DNA of 40,106 nt from Paracoccaceae bacterium (lineage in GTDB: Bacteria > Pseudomonadota > Alphaproteobacteria > Rhodobacterales > Rhodobacteraceae), in assembly GCA_028749255.1 (NCBI GenBank), contig JAQTYE010000002.1, positions 1 to 40,106 of the forward strand. Direction: 5' to 3'. Of this stretch, positions 9,685-18,321 are shown piece after piece (position 1 is the stretch's first letter; every line of letters begins with the position of its first letter). The position numbers and the translations under genes were made by a program. The notes under the pieces are model-generated. The model was not told where the DNA came from and ran no database searches. It worked only from the letters and a program-made list of their open reading frames with translations.

Positions 9685-10851
9685 TCAGTCCGCGCCGAAC
9701 AGATCGCGCGTAAAGATTTTATCGCCGACATCGGACAGCTCGTCTGACTGCCGGTTCGCCAGAATGACATCGGCCTCGGCCTTGAACGCGGCCAGATCAC
9801 GGATCACGCGCGACCCAAAGAACGCATCCTCGGACAACGCGGGCTCATAGACCACAACTTCGATGCCCTTGGCTTTGATCCGCTTCATGATGCCCTGGAT
9901 CGAGCTATGCCGGAAGTTGTCAGACCCCGCCTTCATCACCAGCCGATAAACGCCGACCACCCGGGGTTTGCGCGCGATCACCTGATCGGCCAGAAAATCC
10001 TTGCGGGTGCGGTTGGTTTCGACGATCGCCGCAATCAGGTTTTGCGGCACTTCGGAATAGTTCGCCAACAGCTGCTTGGTGTCTTTGGGCAGGCAATAGC
10101 CGCCGTATCCAAAGGACGGGTTGTTGTAATGGTTACCAATCCGCGGATCGAGGCTGACACCTTCGATGATCTGGCGCGAATCCATCCCGCGCGACAATGC
10201 ATAGCTGTCCAATTCGTTAAAAAACGCCACGCGCATCGCCAGATAGGTATTGGCAAACAGCTTGATCGCCTCGGCTTCAGACGGGTCGGTCAACAGCACC
10301 GTCACGTCTTTCTTGATCGCACCTTCCAGCAGCAGATCGGCAAAGGCCTGCGCCCGGTTGCTGCGTTCGCCAACGATGATCCGCGAGGGATGCAGGTTGT
10401 CATAAAGCGCGCGTCCTTCGCGCAGGAATTCCGGGCTGAAGATTACTTGCGTGGTGTTCAACTCTTCGCGCAGCCGCTCGACATAGCCTACAGGGATCGT
10501 GGATTTAATCACCACCGTCGCCTCGGGATTGATCGCGATCACATCGCGGATCACCGCCTCGACGCTGGAAGTGTCAAAATAGTTGGTCTGCGGATCGTAA
10601 TTGGTGGGCGTGGCCACGATGACAAACTGCGCGCCCTGATAGGCCTCGGCGGGCGTGGTGGTAGCCCGCAGATCCAGCCCACCGCGGGCCAGAAACTGCT
10701 CCAGCTCGGCATCGACGATCGGGCTTTTGCCATCATTCACCAAAGCCACGCGTTCGGGCGTGATATCCACAGCCACGACACTGTGATGCTGCGCCAACAG
10801 CACTGCATTCGACAGCCCGACATAGCCAAGCCCTGCCACTGCGATCTTCAT
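9685..10851 (-). CDS. ugd: UDP-glucose 6-dehydrogenase
   Basis: Oxidises UDP-glucose twice with NAD to UDP-glucuronate, a precursor for acidic exo- or capsular polysaccharide. The 388-residue protein has the Rossmann start [15 protein letters not shown], the SPEFLREG block near 139-146 and the catalytic Cys253 in [15 protein letters not shown]. It is the short form typical of bacterial capsule loci, not the ~430-residue form. Its start codon overlaps the manC stop (ATGA), which implies coupled translation. The operon therefore yields both GDP-mannose and UDP-glucuronate. Confidence 0.95.
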   Translation of the reverse strand: MKIAVAGLGYVGLSNAVLLAQHHSVVAVDITPERVALVNDGKSPIVDAELEQFLARGGLDLRATTTPAEAYQGAQFVIVATPTNYDPQTNYFDTSSVEAVIRDVIAINPEATVVIKSTIPVGYVERLREELNTTQVIFSPEFLREGRALYDNLHPSRIIVGERSNRAQAFADLLLEGAIKKDVTVLLTDPSEAEAIKLFANTYLAMRVAFFNELDSYALSRGMDSRQIIEGVSLDPRIGNHYNNPSFGYGGYCLPKDTKQLLANYSEVPQNLIAAIVETNRTRKDFLADQVIARKPRVVGVYRLVMKAGSDNFRHSSIQGIMKRIKAKGIEVVVYEPALSEDAFFGSRVIRDLAAFKAEADVILANRQSDELSDVGDKIFTRDLFGAD

Positions 10852-12281
10852 CCTTTGGCCCCTTGCCCGCGGGCATAGACATCTTCGTAGCGGATGATGT
10901 CATCTTCGCCCAGATAGCTGCCGGTTTGCACCTCGATCAGAACCATCGGCACTTTGCCGGGGTTCTCCATGCGATGCACGGCACCTAAAGGGATATAGAC
11001 AGATTGGTTTTCTGTCACCAGTTTGACGCTGTCATCAATGGTGACCCGGGCGGTCCCCTCGACAACAATCCAGTGTTCCGAACGATGGTGATGCGATTGC
11101 AGGCTCAGCGCCGCGCCGGGATGCACATAGATACGCTTGACCTGGAAACGATTGCCAACCACCAGGCTTTCGAACCAGCCCCAGGGCCGATGGTCCTTGG
11201 GGAATTGCGTGGCTTGCAGACGGCCCTTGGCCTTCAGCGCCTCGACTGCCTTTTTGACATCCTGCGCCCGGCTCATGTCGGCAACCAGCACCGCGTCATT
11301 CATCGCGATGGCCATCACGTTCTTCAACCCGATCCCGACCAGCTCGACCCCGGCACTGTCTGATCGCAGCAGACTGTCTTCGCAATCAATGGCACTGGCC
11401 GCGCCCGACAGACCGACACCATCCGCATCGCGCACGCCCTCGCTCCAGACCGCGTCCCAGCCGCCCAGATCGGACCATTTTCCCTCGAAGGGCACCACCG
11501 ACAGATTGTCGGCCCGCTCCATGATCGCATAATCCAACGAGATATCCGCAGCCTGCGCCCAGGGCGCGGGTGCCAGACGCAGAAAGCCCAAATCGGTCGC
11601 GGCCTCGGTCACTGCCGCCCGGACCGGCGTCAACAATTCCGGCGCATGCGCCTCGAACGCAGCAATCATGTCGGCGGCACGGAACAGGAAAATCCCGGCG
11701 TTCCACAGATAGGTGCCCGCCGCCAGCATCGCCTCGGCCCGGGTCTGATCGGGTTTCTCGACAAAGCGTGCCAGGTCGATCGGCGCCCCCGATCCGTCCG
11801 AAGGCGCAGTCAGTTCCAGATAGCCATAGCCGGTTTCGGCCCGCGTCGGGCGGATGCCGAAGGTCACCAGATTGCCTGCGGCCACCGCCGTCATGCCCTG
11901 CGCCACCGCCGCCTCGAACGCGGCCACATCGGGGATCACATGGTCCGAAGGTGCCACCAACAACACCGCCTGCGGATCGCGCGCCTGCAGATACAGCGCT
12001 GCCGCCAGCACCGCAGGCGCCGTGTTACGCCCTGCGGGTTCGATCAGCACGGCACCCGGGTCGATGCCCGCACCTGCCAGCTGCTCGGTCACAATAAAGC
12101 GAAAATCGGAATTGGTCAGCACGGTGGGCGGCGCGAACATCGCCCCCGACAGACGCCGCGCAGAGGCCTGAAACAGCGTTTCTTCGCCCGTCAGCTGCGC
12201 AAACTGTTTGGGATAGCTTTTGCGAGACAAGGGCCACAACCGCGTGCCCGAACCGCCACAAAGAATTGTCGGATAAATCAT
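10848..12281 (-). CDS. manC: mannose-1-phosphate guanylyltransferase / mannose-6-phosphate isomerase
   Basis: A bifunctional type II enzyme: the N-terminal domain makes GDP-mannose from GTP and mannose 1-phosphate ([22 protein letters not shown] near the start, FVEKPD near the middle). The C-terminal cupin domain interconverts fructose and mannose 6-phosphate (RPWGWFESL, then [17 protein letters not shown]). The ORF track start at 12296 is a TTG; ATG 12281 gives the normal [10 protein letters not shown] start and 477 residues. It lies 76 bp after manB and overlaps ugd. With manB it supplies GDP-mannose; no gmd/fucose genes are visible. Confidence 0.94.
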   Translation of the reverse strand: MIYPTILCGGSGTRLWPLSRKSYPKQFAQLTGEETLFQASARRLSGAMFAPPTVLTNSDFRFIVTEQLAGAGIDPGAVLIEPAGRNTAPAVLAAALYLQARDPQAVLLVAPSDHVIPDVAAFEAAVAQGMTAVAAGNLVTFGIRPTRAETGYGYLELTAPSDGSGAPIDLARFVEKPDQTRAEAMLAAGTYLWNAGIFLFRAADMIAAFEAHAPELLTPVRAAVTEAATDLGFLRLAPAPWAQAADISLDYAIMERADNLSVVPFEGKWSDLGGWDAVWSEGVRDADGVGLSGAASAIDCEDSLLRSDSAGVELVGIGLKNVMAIAMNDAVLVADMSRAQDVKKAVEALKAKGRLQATQFPKDHRPWGWFESLVVGNRFQVKRIYVHPGAALSLQSHHHRSEHWIVVEGTARVTIDDSVKLVTENQSVYIPLGAVHRMENPGKVPMVLIEVQTGSYLGEDDIIRYEDVYARGQGAKG

Positions 12282-12357
12282 GTCACAAAGCCCCAATTCA
12301 TGAACCCACTTCCGCTATAAACGCACAAATGCTGCATTGCCGCAATTCTTGTTTCGG

Positions 12358-13755
12358 CTAGAGCGCCGCACGCACCAAGGTCAGCGCCGCATCCAGAAGC
12401 GCGGCAGCCTCAGCCGCCGTTTGCGCCTCGGTATAGACCCGAAACTCGGGGGCATTGCCCGAAGGGCGCAAATGAACGACCCGCCCATCCACCAGCATCA
12501 ACCGCAGCCCGTCGGTGCGATCACAGGCGGCCAAGGTGCCAATCGGCGCCAAAAATGCCGCGCAATCCGCTGCATTCCCATCCAGACGCGCCAGGAACGC
12601 GGCACTTCTTTCCGTCGGGATTTCAGTCAGCCGGTCAGAGGCCGTGAACCGCGCGGGCAGCCCGGCGGCCATTTCCGCAAGGCTCACCCCGGCAGCCCGC
12701 GCCGCGACCAATGGCGCCAGCATCGGTAAGAACGCATCGCGGGTCATCAAGGCCGCCAGCGGCCCCACCGGGCCCTGCGCCGCAAACCCCAGCAAGAATC
12801 CGCCGTTCGCCTCGAATCCCACCACCTTTGCATCGGGCTGTGCGCTCAGGGCGGCCTCCATCGCGGCGATCACGAAAGGCGATCCGATCTTCGTCAGATA
12901 CACCGCATCAAATGCGGGAATTTCCGACACCATCGAATTGGACGACACCGGCGTGCAAACGATCTGCGCACCCAGTGCCTGTGCCGCCAGCACCCCCAGC
13001 ACATCGCCCGGGACAACCTGCCCGGTGGCATCGGTCAGCATCGGACGGTCGGCATCACCATCGGTCGAGAGGATCGCATCCAGCTGATGGTCGACGCACC
13101 ACTGTGCCAACATTGATCGCGTCTGCACATCCACGGCCTCGGTATCAACCGGGATAAACGTGTCCGAAGGGGCCAGCAGGATCGGCGTGGCCCCCAGCGC
13201 GGCAAGCACCGCGACCAACAGATCGCGCGCGACCGAGGAATGCTGGTAAACGCCCAATCGCAGCCCGGCCAGGGCCTGCGCCCCGTAGGCATCCGCATAG
13301 CGTGCGACATAGGCTTGGGCGGCCTCGGGCCGCGCGCTCAGGCTGCCCTCCGGGCCATCGCCGGGCGCAGCGCCCGCCCCATAGGCCGCGCCGATTGCGA
13401 TTTCATCCTGCTTCGAAATCTCGCCGCTTGGCAGATAGAATTTCAACCCGTTGCGATCCGCGGGGATATGGCTGCCCGTGACCATGATCGCCGCCGCCCC
13501 CGCCGACATTGCCGCCAGCGCCAGCGCCGGGGTTGGCAATGCACCGCAATCCGTGACCGCAACCCCCGCACGCCGTGCCGCCGCAATCACATCGCCCGCG
13601 ATCCGCGGCGAAGACGGTCGCAAATCGGCCCCCACGAAAAGCCCGGTGCCAATCGGACAGGACGCAAGAAATGCCGTTGTATAAGCCTGCACCAGCTCTG
13701 GCGTCAGTTCCACCACAAGGCCGCGCAACCCGCTCGTGCCAAATTTTGGTGCCAT
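12358..13755 (-). CDS. manB: phosphomannomutase
   Basis: Interconverts mannose 6-phosphate and mannose 1-phosphate (possibly also the glucose phosphates). The 465-residue alpha-D-phosphohexomutase has the N-terminal KFGTSGLRG substrate loop, the phosphoserine loop IMVTGSHIPADRNG with Ser95, the metal-binding STDGDADRP and a C-terminal phosphate-binding loop HLRPSGNAPEFR. The track start is 13770, but GGAG within those first codons sits 9 bases ahead of ATG 13755, and MAPKFGTSGLRG looks like a natural start. It is the first gene of the leftward polysaccharide operon. The 196-bp gap to the divergent LuxR-type gene should contain its promoter. Confidence 0.92.
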   Translation of the reverse strand: MAPKFGTSGLRGLVVELTPELVQAYTTAFLASCPIGTGLFVGADLRPSSPRIAGDVIAAARRAGVAVTDCGALPTPALALAAMSAGAAAIMVTGSHIPADRNGLKFYLPSGEISKQDEIAIGAAYGAGAAPGDGPEGSLSARPEAAQAYVARYADAYGAQALAGLRLGVYQHSSVARDLLVAVLAALGATPILLAPSDTFIPVDTEAVDVQTRSMLAQWCVDHQLDAILSTDGDADRPMLTDATGQVVPGDVLGVLAAQALGAQIVCTPVSSNSMVSEIPAFDAVYLTKIGSPFVIAAMEAALSAQPDAKVVGFEANGGFLLGFAAQGPVGPLAALMTRDAFLPMLAPLVAARAAGVSLAEMAAGLPARFTASDRLTEIPTERSAAFLARLDGNAADCAAFLAPIGTLAACDRTDGLRLMLVDGRVVHLRPSGNAPEFRVYTEAQTAAEAAALLDAALTLVRAAL

Positions 13756-13951
13756 TTCCCGTTTCTCCATCCGTTTACGCCACGATCACAACCCATGATT
13801 GCAAACACATTACCCGGCGTCTGTTACAGCAGCCCTACAAGAATGGCTTTTCCACAGTGGTCAAGAAGAATGGTGCCCACAGTTGGCGCGCCTGCGCCAG
13901 AGATGCGCACGGATTGTGCGTTGTCATTCAAGCGCCGAGTTTTTACCCTGA

Positions 13952-14458
13952 ATGGTCATCGCTGCCGCCAAGGAAAATCCCATCGAAGATCTGAACATCC
14001 CTGATCGTCCAGGCCAAGCACCGGTTCACGAGGATATGCTCGTCCACCTCGTCTATGAGACGGCGCTGGACAATAGCCTGTGGCCGGAAATGATCGTGCG
14101 CATCATGGATCAGATCGACCAGTTGGAGCGCACCCCCGAAAACCCGCAGGTGCAGGCACGGATCGACCGGATAAACACACATTTCAAACGTGCCTACGCG
14201 ATTTCCGAAAAGATGCTGGCGCTGCAGGAACGCGACGCCGGCAAGGCCCAGGTGCTTGCCGGTCTGGCCTTCGAGGTGGCGCTGTTTGATCGCTCCGGCG
14301 GACCGATTTTCGAAAGCAAAGCCGCCCCCACCGACCCGCCCGGGCAGCTTGCACTGACCAAAGGTCAGCCCCCCCCCACTGCAATTGCCCGCCGGATTTT
14401 CGCAAAAATGCACCGCGGGGCAGCAGTCCGGCGAAATGCAGATCTGGGCCGAAAATGA
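13952..14458 (+). CDS. LuxR-type regulator / alpha-beta hydrolase fusion, 5' part (frame broken)
   Basis: This ORF encodes about 139 residues of an N-terminal sensor-like region (VHEDMLVHLVYETALDNSLWPEMI, then LAGLAFEVALFDRSGGPIFES, which looks PAS-like) and then runs into 29 residues of apparent shadow sequence after a run of nine C at 14369-14377. Removing one C joins it to the next ORF as one 589-residue protein (13952-15722). The N-terminal layout, a short helical segment followed by a PAS-like fold, is typical of solitary LuxR regulators that also carry a hydrolase domain. There is no strong Shine-Dalgarno at 13952. Whether the break is real, phase-variable or a sequencing error cannot be told from one sequence. 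Confidence 0.65.
   Translation: MVIAAAKENPIEDLNIPDRPGQAPVHEDMLVHLVYETALDNSLWPEMIVRIMDQIDQLERTPENPQVQARIDRINTHFKRAYAISEKMLALQERDAGKAQVLAGLAFEVALFDRSGGPIFESKAAPTDPPGQLALTKGQPPPTAIARRIFAKMHRGAAVRRNADLGRK
14369..14377 (+). repeat. nine-cytosine homopolymer at the frame break
   Basis: A run of nine C lies where the coding frame shifts between the two halves of the LuxR/hydrolase gene. Eight C would read PPP then LQLPAGFSQ and restore one continuous frame. The tract is either a slippage-prone (phase-variable) switch or a homopolymer sequencing error. Confidence 0.9.
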
Positions 14459-15722
14459 CGCCGCGGGCACGGTTTATGTGCTGTTGCCGAAAGAACTGGC
14501 GTTGGCTTACCGCTTTCCTGCCCGTGCCGAGACGGTTTTGCTGTCCTATCGAATCGAGGACACGGCCGCAGTCGATCATTTCGCGCACCGCCACCGGCTG
14601 AGCCCCGCGCACGGCCGCTTCCTCAAGGCATTTGTCACCGAGCCGGATCTGCGGACCGCCGCCACGTCGCTCGGGTTGACCTATGAAACCGCGCGCCGCT
14701 ACCTCAAGACGATTTTCGCCGAAACCGGAATCCGGTCGCAGGCCGCACTGATCCGCGCGCTGTGGAACGATCCGTCGGCCTTGTTGCCCGCGTCGGTGCT
14801 GGCCTCCAAAGACACCCTGCCTGTGCGCCGATTGATGACATTGCCCGACGGGCGCCAGCTGGAGTATTTCTCGCTGGGGCCAGAAGACGGTTATCCGGTT
14901 TTCTTCATGGATGCGCTGGCGGGGAACTCCATCGACACGCTGGGCCACCCCGAGCGGTATCGGCGGCACCTGACCGACCTGGGCCTGCGCCTGATCACAC
15001 CATGTCGGCCCGGGGGGGTTCGTTCCAGCTATCGGGCGCTGTCCTCTCTGCGCGACTATGCCGCCGATATCGCGGCGCTTTGCGCCCATCTGAAGCTGCA
15101 GAAAATCTCTTTGTTATCTTATTCTTACGGATCGAATGCGGCGCTCGGGATCGCGCATGAACTGCCCGATCTGGTCGAGCGGCTGACGATGTCCTCCGTC
15201 TCTTACACCGCCTACGCAGCGCAGAATCTGCGCGACATGGACATGTTCTTTCAGATCACAAATGTCGTTGGGCGGCGCTGGCCGAACCTGTTGAACCTGC
15301 TGATCCCGTTTTTGGCGCGCTCGGTCGTTCAGAATGTGGATACTTTTGCCAACCGGATGCTGAGCCGCGCAGTGTGCGACCATGAGCGGGCAATCTTGCA
15401 AAGCCCGCTGGTGCGCGAACGTGCGGCCGCGATGGTGGCCGAGCGCACCGCGGGAGGCATGGAAGGCGTGATCGAGGAATTCCGCATCAACGCCCAGCCC
15501 TACGATTTCAACGTCGCCGACATTGCGGTGCCGATGACCCTGTTTCACGGCGATTGCGATGTGAACAACCCGCTGGCCGGGGCCGAGCTGCTGGCCCGGC
15601 ATGCCCCGAACGCCACGCTGCACGTCCTGCGGGGGATGGGCCATCATCATCTGTTCGTCGAATGGGATTGGATCCTGGCCGCCGCAATGGGCCGGAACGT
15701 CACGATCCCGGGCACCGCATAA
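14385..15722 (+). CDS. LuxR-type HTH plus alpha/beta hydrolase, 3' part of the frame-broken gene
   Basis: The 3' ORF opens with the end of the PAS-like region (MQIWAENDAAGTVYVLLP), then a LuxR/GerE helix-turn-helix at about residues 70-125 (LSPAHGRFLKAF, AATSLGLTYETARRYL). A complete alpha/beta hydrolase domain follows, with nucleophile motif SYSYGS, a C-terminal aspartate in FHGDCDVNNP and histidine in RGMGHHHLF. The annotated start is a TTG at 14385 without a good ribosome site; ATG 14436 is another possible re-initiation point. HTH and catalytic triad are intact, so a truncated product could still bind DNA or act as hydrolase. It is divergent from manB, making it a candidate regulator of the polysaccharide operon (inference). 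Confidence 0.75.
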   Translation: MPAGFSQKCTAGQQSGEMQIWAENDAAGTVYVLLPKELALAYRFPARAETVLLSYRIEDTAAVDHFAHRHRLSPAHGRFLKAFVTEPDLRTAATSLGLTYETARRYLKTIFAETGIRSQAALIRALWNDPSALLPASVLASKDTLPVRRLMTLPDGRQLEYFSLGPEDGYPVFFMDALAGNSIDTLGHPERYRRHLTDLGLRLITPCRPGGVRSSYRALSSLRDYAADIAALCAHLKLQKISLLSYSYGSNAALGIAHELPDLVERLTMSSVSYTAYAAQNLRDMDMFFQITNVVGRRWPNLLNLLIPFLARSVVQNVDTFANRMLSRAVCDHERAILQSPLVRERAAAMVAERTAGGMEGVIEEFRINAQPYDFNVADIAVPMTLFHGDCDVNNPLAGAELLARHAPNATLHVLRGMGHHHLFVEWDWILAAAMGRNVTIPGTA

Positions 15723-15753
15723 CCTGGCAGCCGCGCCCGCGCATGACAAAACT

Positions 15754-15785
15754 GACGGGGCCTACCACCTGCGGCAGGCCCCGTC
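15754..15785. terminator. bidirectional hairpin terminator between convergent genes
   Basis: Perfect 10-bp stem GACGGGGCCT/AGGCCCCGTC with a 12-nt loop between the stops of the LuxR/hydrolase gene and the aminotransferase. On the minus strand the stem is followed by CAGTTTTG; on the plus strand TTTT comes about 10 bases later. Confidence 0.75.
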
Positions 15786-15797
15786 GCAGTGATCGTT

Positions 15798-17168
15798 TTA
15801 GCCAAAGACCGCCGTCAGCGCGCCATCGACGGCCTCGGTGATCTCGTCAATGTCGTCGGCCGTTGCGATCAGGGCGGGGCTGAAGCACAGCGTGTTGTTG
15901 AAGCCCACCAACGAACGGTTGGTCACCCCGATCATCACGCCGCGTTTCGCGCATTCGGCGACCACGCGTTGCGCATCCGCTTCGGCCACCGGCTCTTTGC
16001 TGCTGCGGTCGGTCACCAGTTCCGCGCCCACAAAAAGACCCGCGCCACGCACATCGCCGATGATCGCGTGTTTCTCCATCAGCGCCCCAAGATTGGCCAT
16101 GATCCGCGCGCCCATCGCCTTGGTATTTCCCAGCAGATCCTCTTCTTCGATGATCAGCATGTTTTCCAACGCGGCCGCCGGACCGGCGGTGCAGCCGCCG
16201 AAGGTCGAGATGTCGCGGAAATAGCTCAGGCGATCCGAGGCGTCCTTGAACTTCTCGAACACGGCCTCGGTGGTGACGGTGCACGAAATCGCGGCATACC
16301 CCGAGGCCACGCCCTTGGCCATGGTCACGAAATCGGGCTTGATGCCGTAGTTCTGATAGCCAAACCACTCGCCAGTGCGGCCCATGCCACAGACCACTTC
16401 GTCGATGTGCAGCAAGATGTCATACTTGCGGCAGATTTCCTGCACGCGATCCCAATAGCCCGCAGGCGGCACGATGACGCCACCGCCTGCCGTGACCGGC
16501 TCCAGGCACAGCAGACCCACGGTGTCCGGGCCTTCGCGCAAGATCACCTCTTCAATCGCATCCGCCGCGCGACGGCCGTAATCCTCGACATCCCATTGCG
16601 CACGATACTCCAGGCAATGCGGCACCGAAACAAACCCGTCCGGGTAGGGACCATATTGCATCGCGCGCTCGGCCTGACCGCAGGCCGCCAGCGTGCCGAT
16701 GGTCGCGCCGTGATAATCGCGTTCGCGATACAGGATTTTCCACTTGCGCCCGTCATGCAGCCGCGCCGACATCTGGCGCACCATCTTGAACACCTTCTCG
16801 TTCGCTTCCGAACCAGAGTTGGCGTAATAGACCCGGCTCATGCCCGGCATCTTTTCAAGCAGCCGCTCGGAGAACAGCGCCGCGGGGATCGAACCAACGC
16901 TTTGTGCGAAATAGGGCAGCTCGATCAACTGGTCGCGCACGGCATTGGCGATGCGTTCACGACCATAGCCGACGTTTACCGTCCAGACCCCGCCCGAAAC
17001 AGCGTCCAGAAACTCAGTCCCGTTCTGGTCCCAGACCCGCATGCCCTGGCCTTTGACGATGATCCGGGGATCGTTGGTTTCCAGCGCCTTGTGCTGCAGC
17101 AGATGGTGCCAGATATGCGCGCGGTCGGCTTCGGTAACGTGACGCATATCATTCGACATTGCGGTCAT
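15798..17168 (-). CDS. tpa: class III aminotransferase, taurine--pyruvate type
   Basis: A PLP-dependent omega-aminotransferase of 456 residues. SGSEANE at 118-124, the aspartate of HIDEVVCGMGRTG near 256 and the Schiff-base Lys285 in VTMAKGVASG are all present. The N-terminus (HIWHHLLQHK, then DAVSGGVWTVNVGYGRE) and the C-terminus (NNTLCFSPALIATADDID) closely resemble roseobacter taurine:pyruvate aminotransferase, which yields sulfoacetaldehyde and alanine. Hypotaurine or a polyamine are alternative substrates; no xsc, pta or tau transporter is in the window to settle it. ATG 17168 follows AGGAG by seven C; the longer track start (17474) overlaps the regulator. The divergent XRE-cupin gene probably controls it. 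Confidence 0.75.
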   Translation of the reverse strand: MTAMSNDMRHVTEADRAHIWHHLLQHKALETNDPRIIVKGQGMRVWDQNGTEFLDAVSGGVWTVNVGYGRERIANAVRDQLIELPYFAQSVGSIPAALFSERLLEKMPGMSRVYYANSGSEANEKVFKMVRQMSARLHDGRKWKILYRERDYHGATIGTLAACGQAERAMQYGPYPDGFVSVPHCLEYRAQWDVEDYGRRAADAIEEVILREGPDTVGLLCLEPVTAGGGVIVPPAGYWDRVQEICRKYDILLHIDEVVCGMGRTGEWFGYQNYGIKPDFVTMAKGVASGYAAISCTVTTEAVFEKFKDASDRLSYFRDISTFGGCTAGPAAALENMLIIEEEDLLGNTKAMGARIMANLGALMEKHAIIGDVRGAGLFVGAELVTDRSSKEPVAEADAQRVVAECAKRGVMIGVTNRSLVGFNNTLCFSPALIATADDIDEITEAVDGALTAVFG

Positions 17169-17193
17169 GGGGGGGCTCCTGTTGGCTATTTTT

Positions 17194-17220
17194 CCCGCCA
17201 ATTGAGCGCCTCTTGGCGGG
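17194..17220. promoter_or_regulatory. inverted repeat, candidate operator of the XRE-cupin regulator
   Basis: Perfect 8-bp repeats CCCGCCAA and TTGGCGGG separated by 11 bases, just upstream of the aminotransferase start in the divergent intergenic region. Neither strand has a T-tract after it, so an operator is more likely than a terminator. Confidence 0.4.
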
Positions 17221-17319
17221 CTCAAACAATCCTTTTTATGCATTTTGCAACCTATTGTTTTCAGGCGTGTAATCTTGCAGTGTTCACTCAACGCAAACAC
17301 CCAAACGGAGGCGCGGCGC

Positions 17320-17868
17320 ATGGAGGTGGATATCGGCGGGCGGCTGCGCGCGTTGCGGGGCGAACGCAACCTGTCGCAACGCGAGTTGGCGCGGCGCGTG
17401 GGCCTGCCCAATTCGACGATTTCGTTGATTGAATCGGGGCGCACCAACCCGACGATCGGCGCGCTCAAGCGCATCCTTGACGGGCTGCCGATCGGGCTGG
17501 CCGAGTTCTTTGCCTATGAACCACAGACGCCACGGCGCTTTTTCTTCGAGGCATCCGAGCTGAAAGAAATCGGAAAGGGGCGGATCTCGTATCGTCAGAT
17601 TGGGGCGGGCGGTGTCGGGCGGGCGTTGCAGATGCTGGATGAAACCTACGCACCCGGGGCCGATACCGGGCGCACGCCACTGAGCCATTCCGGCGAGGAA
17701 GTGGGCCTTGTGCTGTCCGGGCGCCTGGAGGTCACGGTGGACGGGCAGCGCAAGATCCTTGGCCCCGGCGATGCCTATGCCTTCGAAAGCCATCTGCCAC
17801 ACCGCTTCCGTGCGCGCGGCGAAACGCCCTGCCGGGTCGTCAGCGCCTGCACGCCCCCCAGTTTCTGA
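17320..17868 (+). CDS. XRE-family regulator with cupin sensor domain
   Basis: A 182-residue regulator of the PuuR-like type. An N-terminal helix-turn-helix (residues ~6-60, LSQRELARRVGLPNSTISLIESG) is followed by a C-terminal cupin_2 domain (residues ~105-180, HSGEEVGLVLSGRLEVTV, then LGPGDAYAFESHLPHRF) that usually binds a small ligand. GGAGG at 17307-17311 sits 8 bases before ATG 17320, so the longer ORF-track start at 17245 is rejected. It is divergent from the Tpa-like aminotransferase across 151 bp that hold a good inverted repeat. Regulation of the amine/taurine gene by its substrate is the natural inference. Confidence 0.88.
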   Translation: MEVDIGGRLRALRGERNLSQRELARRVGLPNSTISLIESGRTNPTIGALKRILDGLPIGLAEFFAYEPQTPRRFFFEASELKEIGKGRISYRQIGAGGVGRALQMLDETYAPGADTGRTPLSHSGEEVGLVLSGRLEVTVDGQRKILGPGDAYAFESHLPHRFRARGETPCRVVSACTPPSF

Positions 17869-17882
17869 CCGGGCCGAACAAC

Positions 17883-17900
17883 CCCGAGTGCCAGCTCGGG
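17883..17900 (+). terminator. weak hairpin after the XRE-cupin gene
   Basis: Six-bp stem CCCGAG/CTCGGG with a 6-nt loop, 14 bases after the regulator stop. There is no clear T-tract, so it is at best a weak terminator. Confidence 0.35.
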
Positions 17901-17917
17901 CAGATCTTGTCAGCAGC

Positions 17918-18115
17918 TCAGAAACGCCGCGCGTCGAACGCCGCACGCGAGATTTCCGGCGAACGCCGCGCCACAATCGCAGCCATCAGCTCCGCCGTAC
18001 CCGCCGATTGCGTCAGGCCAAGATGGCCATGCCCAAAGGCATAGATCACCCGGTCCGATTTGGGCGACCTGCCGATGACCGGCAGACTGTCGGGCAGCGA
18101 GGGAGCGCAAGACAA
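17918..18115 (-). pseudogene. remnant of a D-amino-acid dehydrogenase-like FAD oxidoreductase (3' end)
   Basis: Only the last ~62 codons of a DadA/DAO-type flavoprotein remain: SLPDSLPVIGRSPKSDRVIY, then AFGHGHLGLTQSAGTA and the closing helix with ISRAAFDARRF. In intact proteins this is the C-terminal FAD-binding end of a ~400-residue chain. Similarity stops at about 18105, in a short non-coding stretch before the tRNA terminator. No start codon with a ribosome site is evident, so it is very likely dead. It may be what is left of a larger amine-catabolic locus with the adjacent aminotransferase, or of a rearrangement downstream of the tRNA. Confidence 0.7.
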
Positions 18116-18159
18116 GTTGGCTTGTTCGGAGTGTCGCCTGCCACAGGAAGCTTAGTGGC

Positions 18160-18186
18160 AAAAAAGGAATACTATCGTGGCATTCC
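18160..18186 (-). terminator. rho-independent terminator of tRNA-Pro
   Basis: On the minus strand a 7-bp stem (GGAATGC/GTATTCC, one G-U pair) with a 7-nt loop is followed directly by six T. It lies 14 bases after the CCA end of the tRNA. Confidence 0.75.
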
Positions 18187-18199
18187 ATAATCGGGAAAT

Positions 18200-18276
18200 T
18201 GGTCGGAGCGAGAGGATTCGAACCTCCGACCCCCTGCTCCCGAAGCAGGTGCGCTACCAGGCTGCGCTACGCTCCG
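18200..18276 (-). tRNA. tRNA-Pro (CGG)
   Basis: The 77-nt minus-strand gene folds as a cloverleaf: acceptor CGGAGCG pairs with CGCTCCG, the D-arm contains AGCCTGGTAGCGC, the anticodon stem CCTGC/GCAGG holds loop TTCGGGA with anticodon CGG, and the T-arm has GGTTCGAATCC. The CCA end is encoded. It sits 45 bp after the DMT transporter stop in the same direction and has its own terminator. Confidence 0.95.
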
Positions 18277-18321
18277 ACCGTGAGCGCGGAGTTACCGAGT
18301 CACTGCGGCATTTGCAAGGGG

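Noticed and set aside
15789-17432. 547-residue plus-strand ORF over the aminotransferase
   Set aside because: It is antisense to a clear class III aminotransferase and has no domain motifs.
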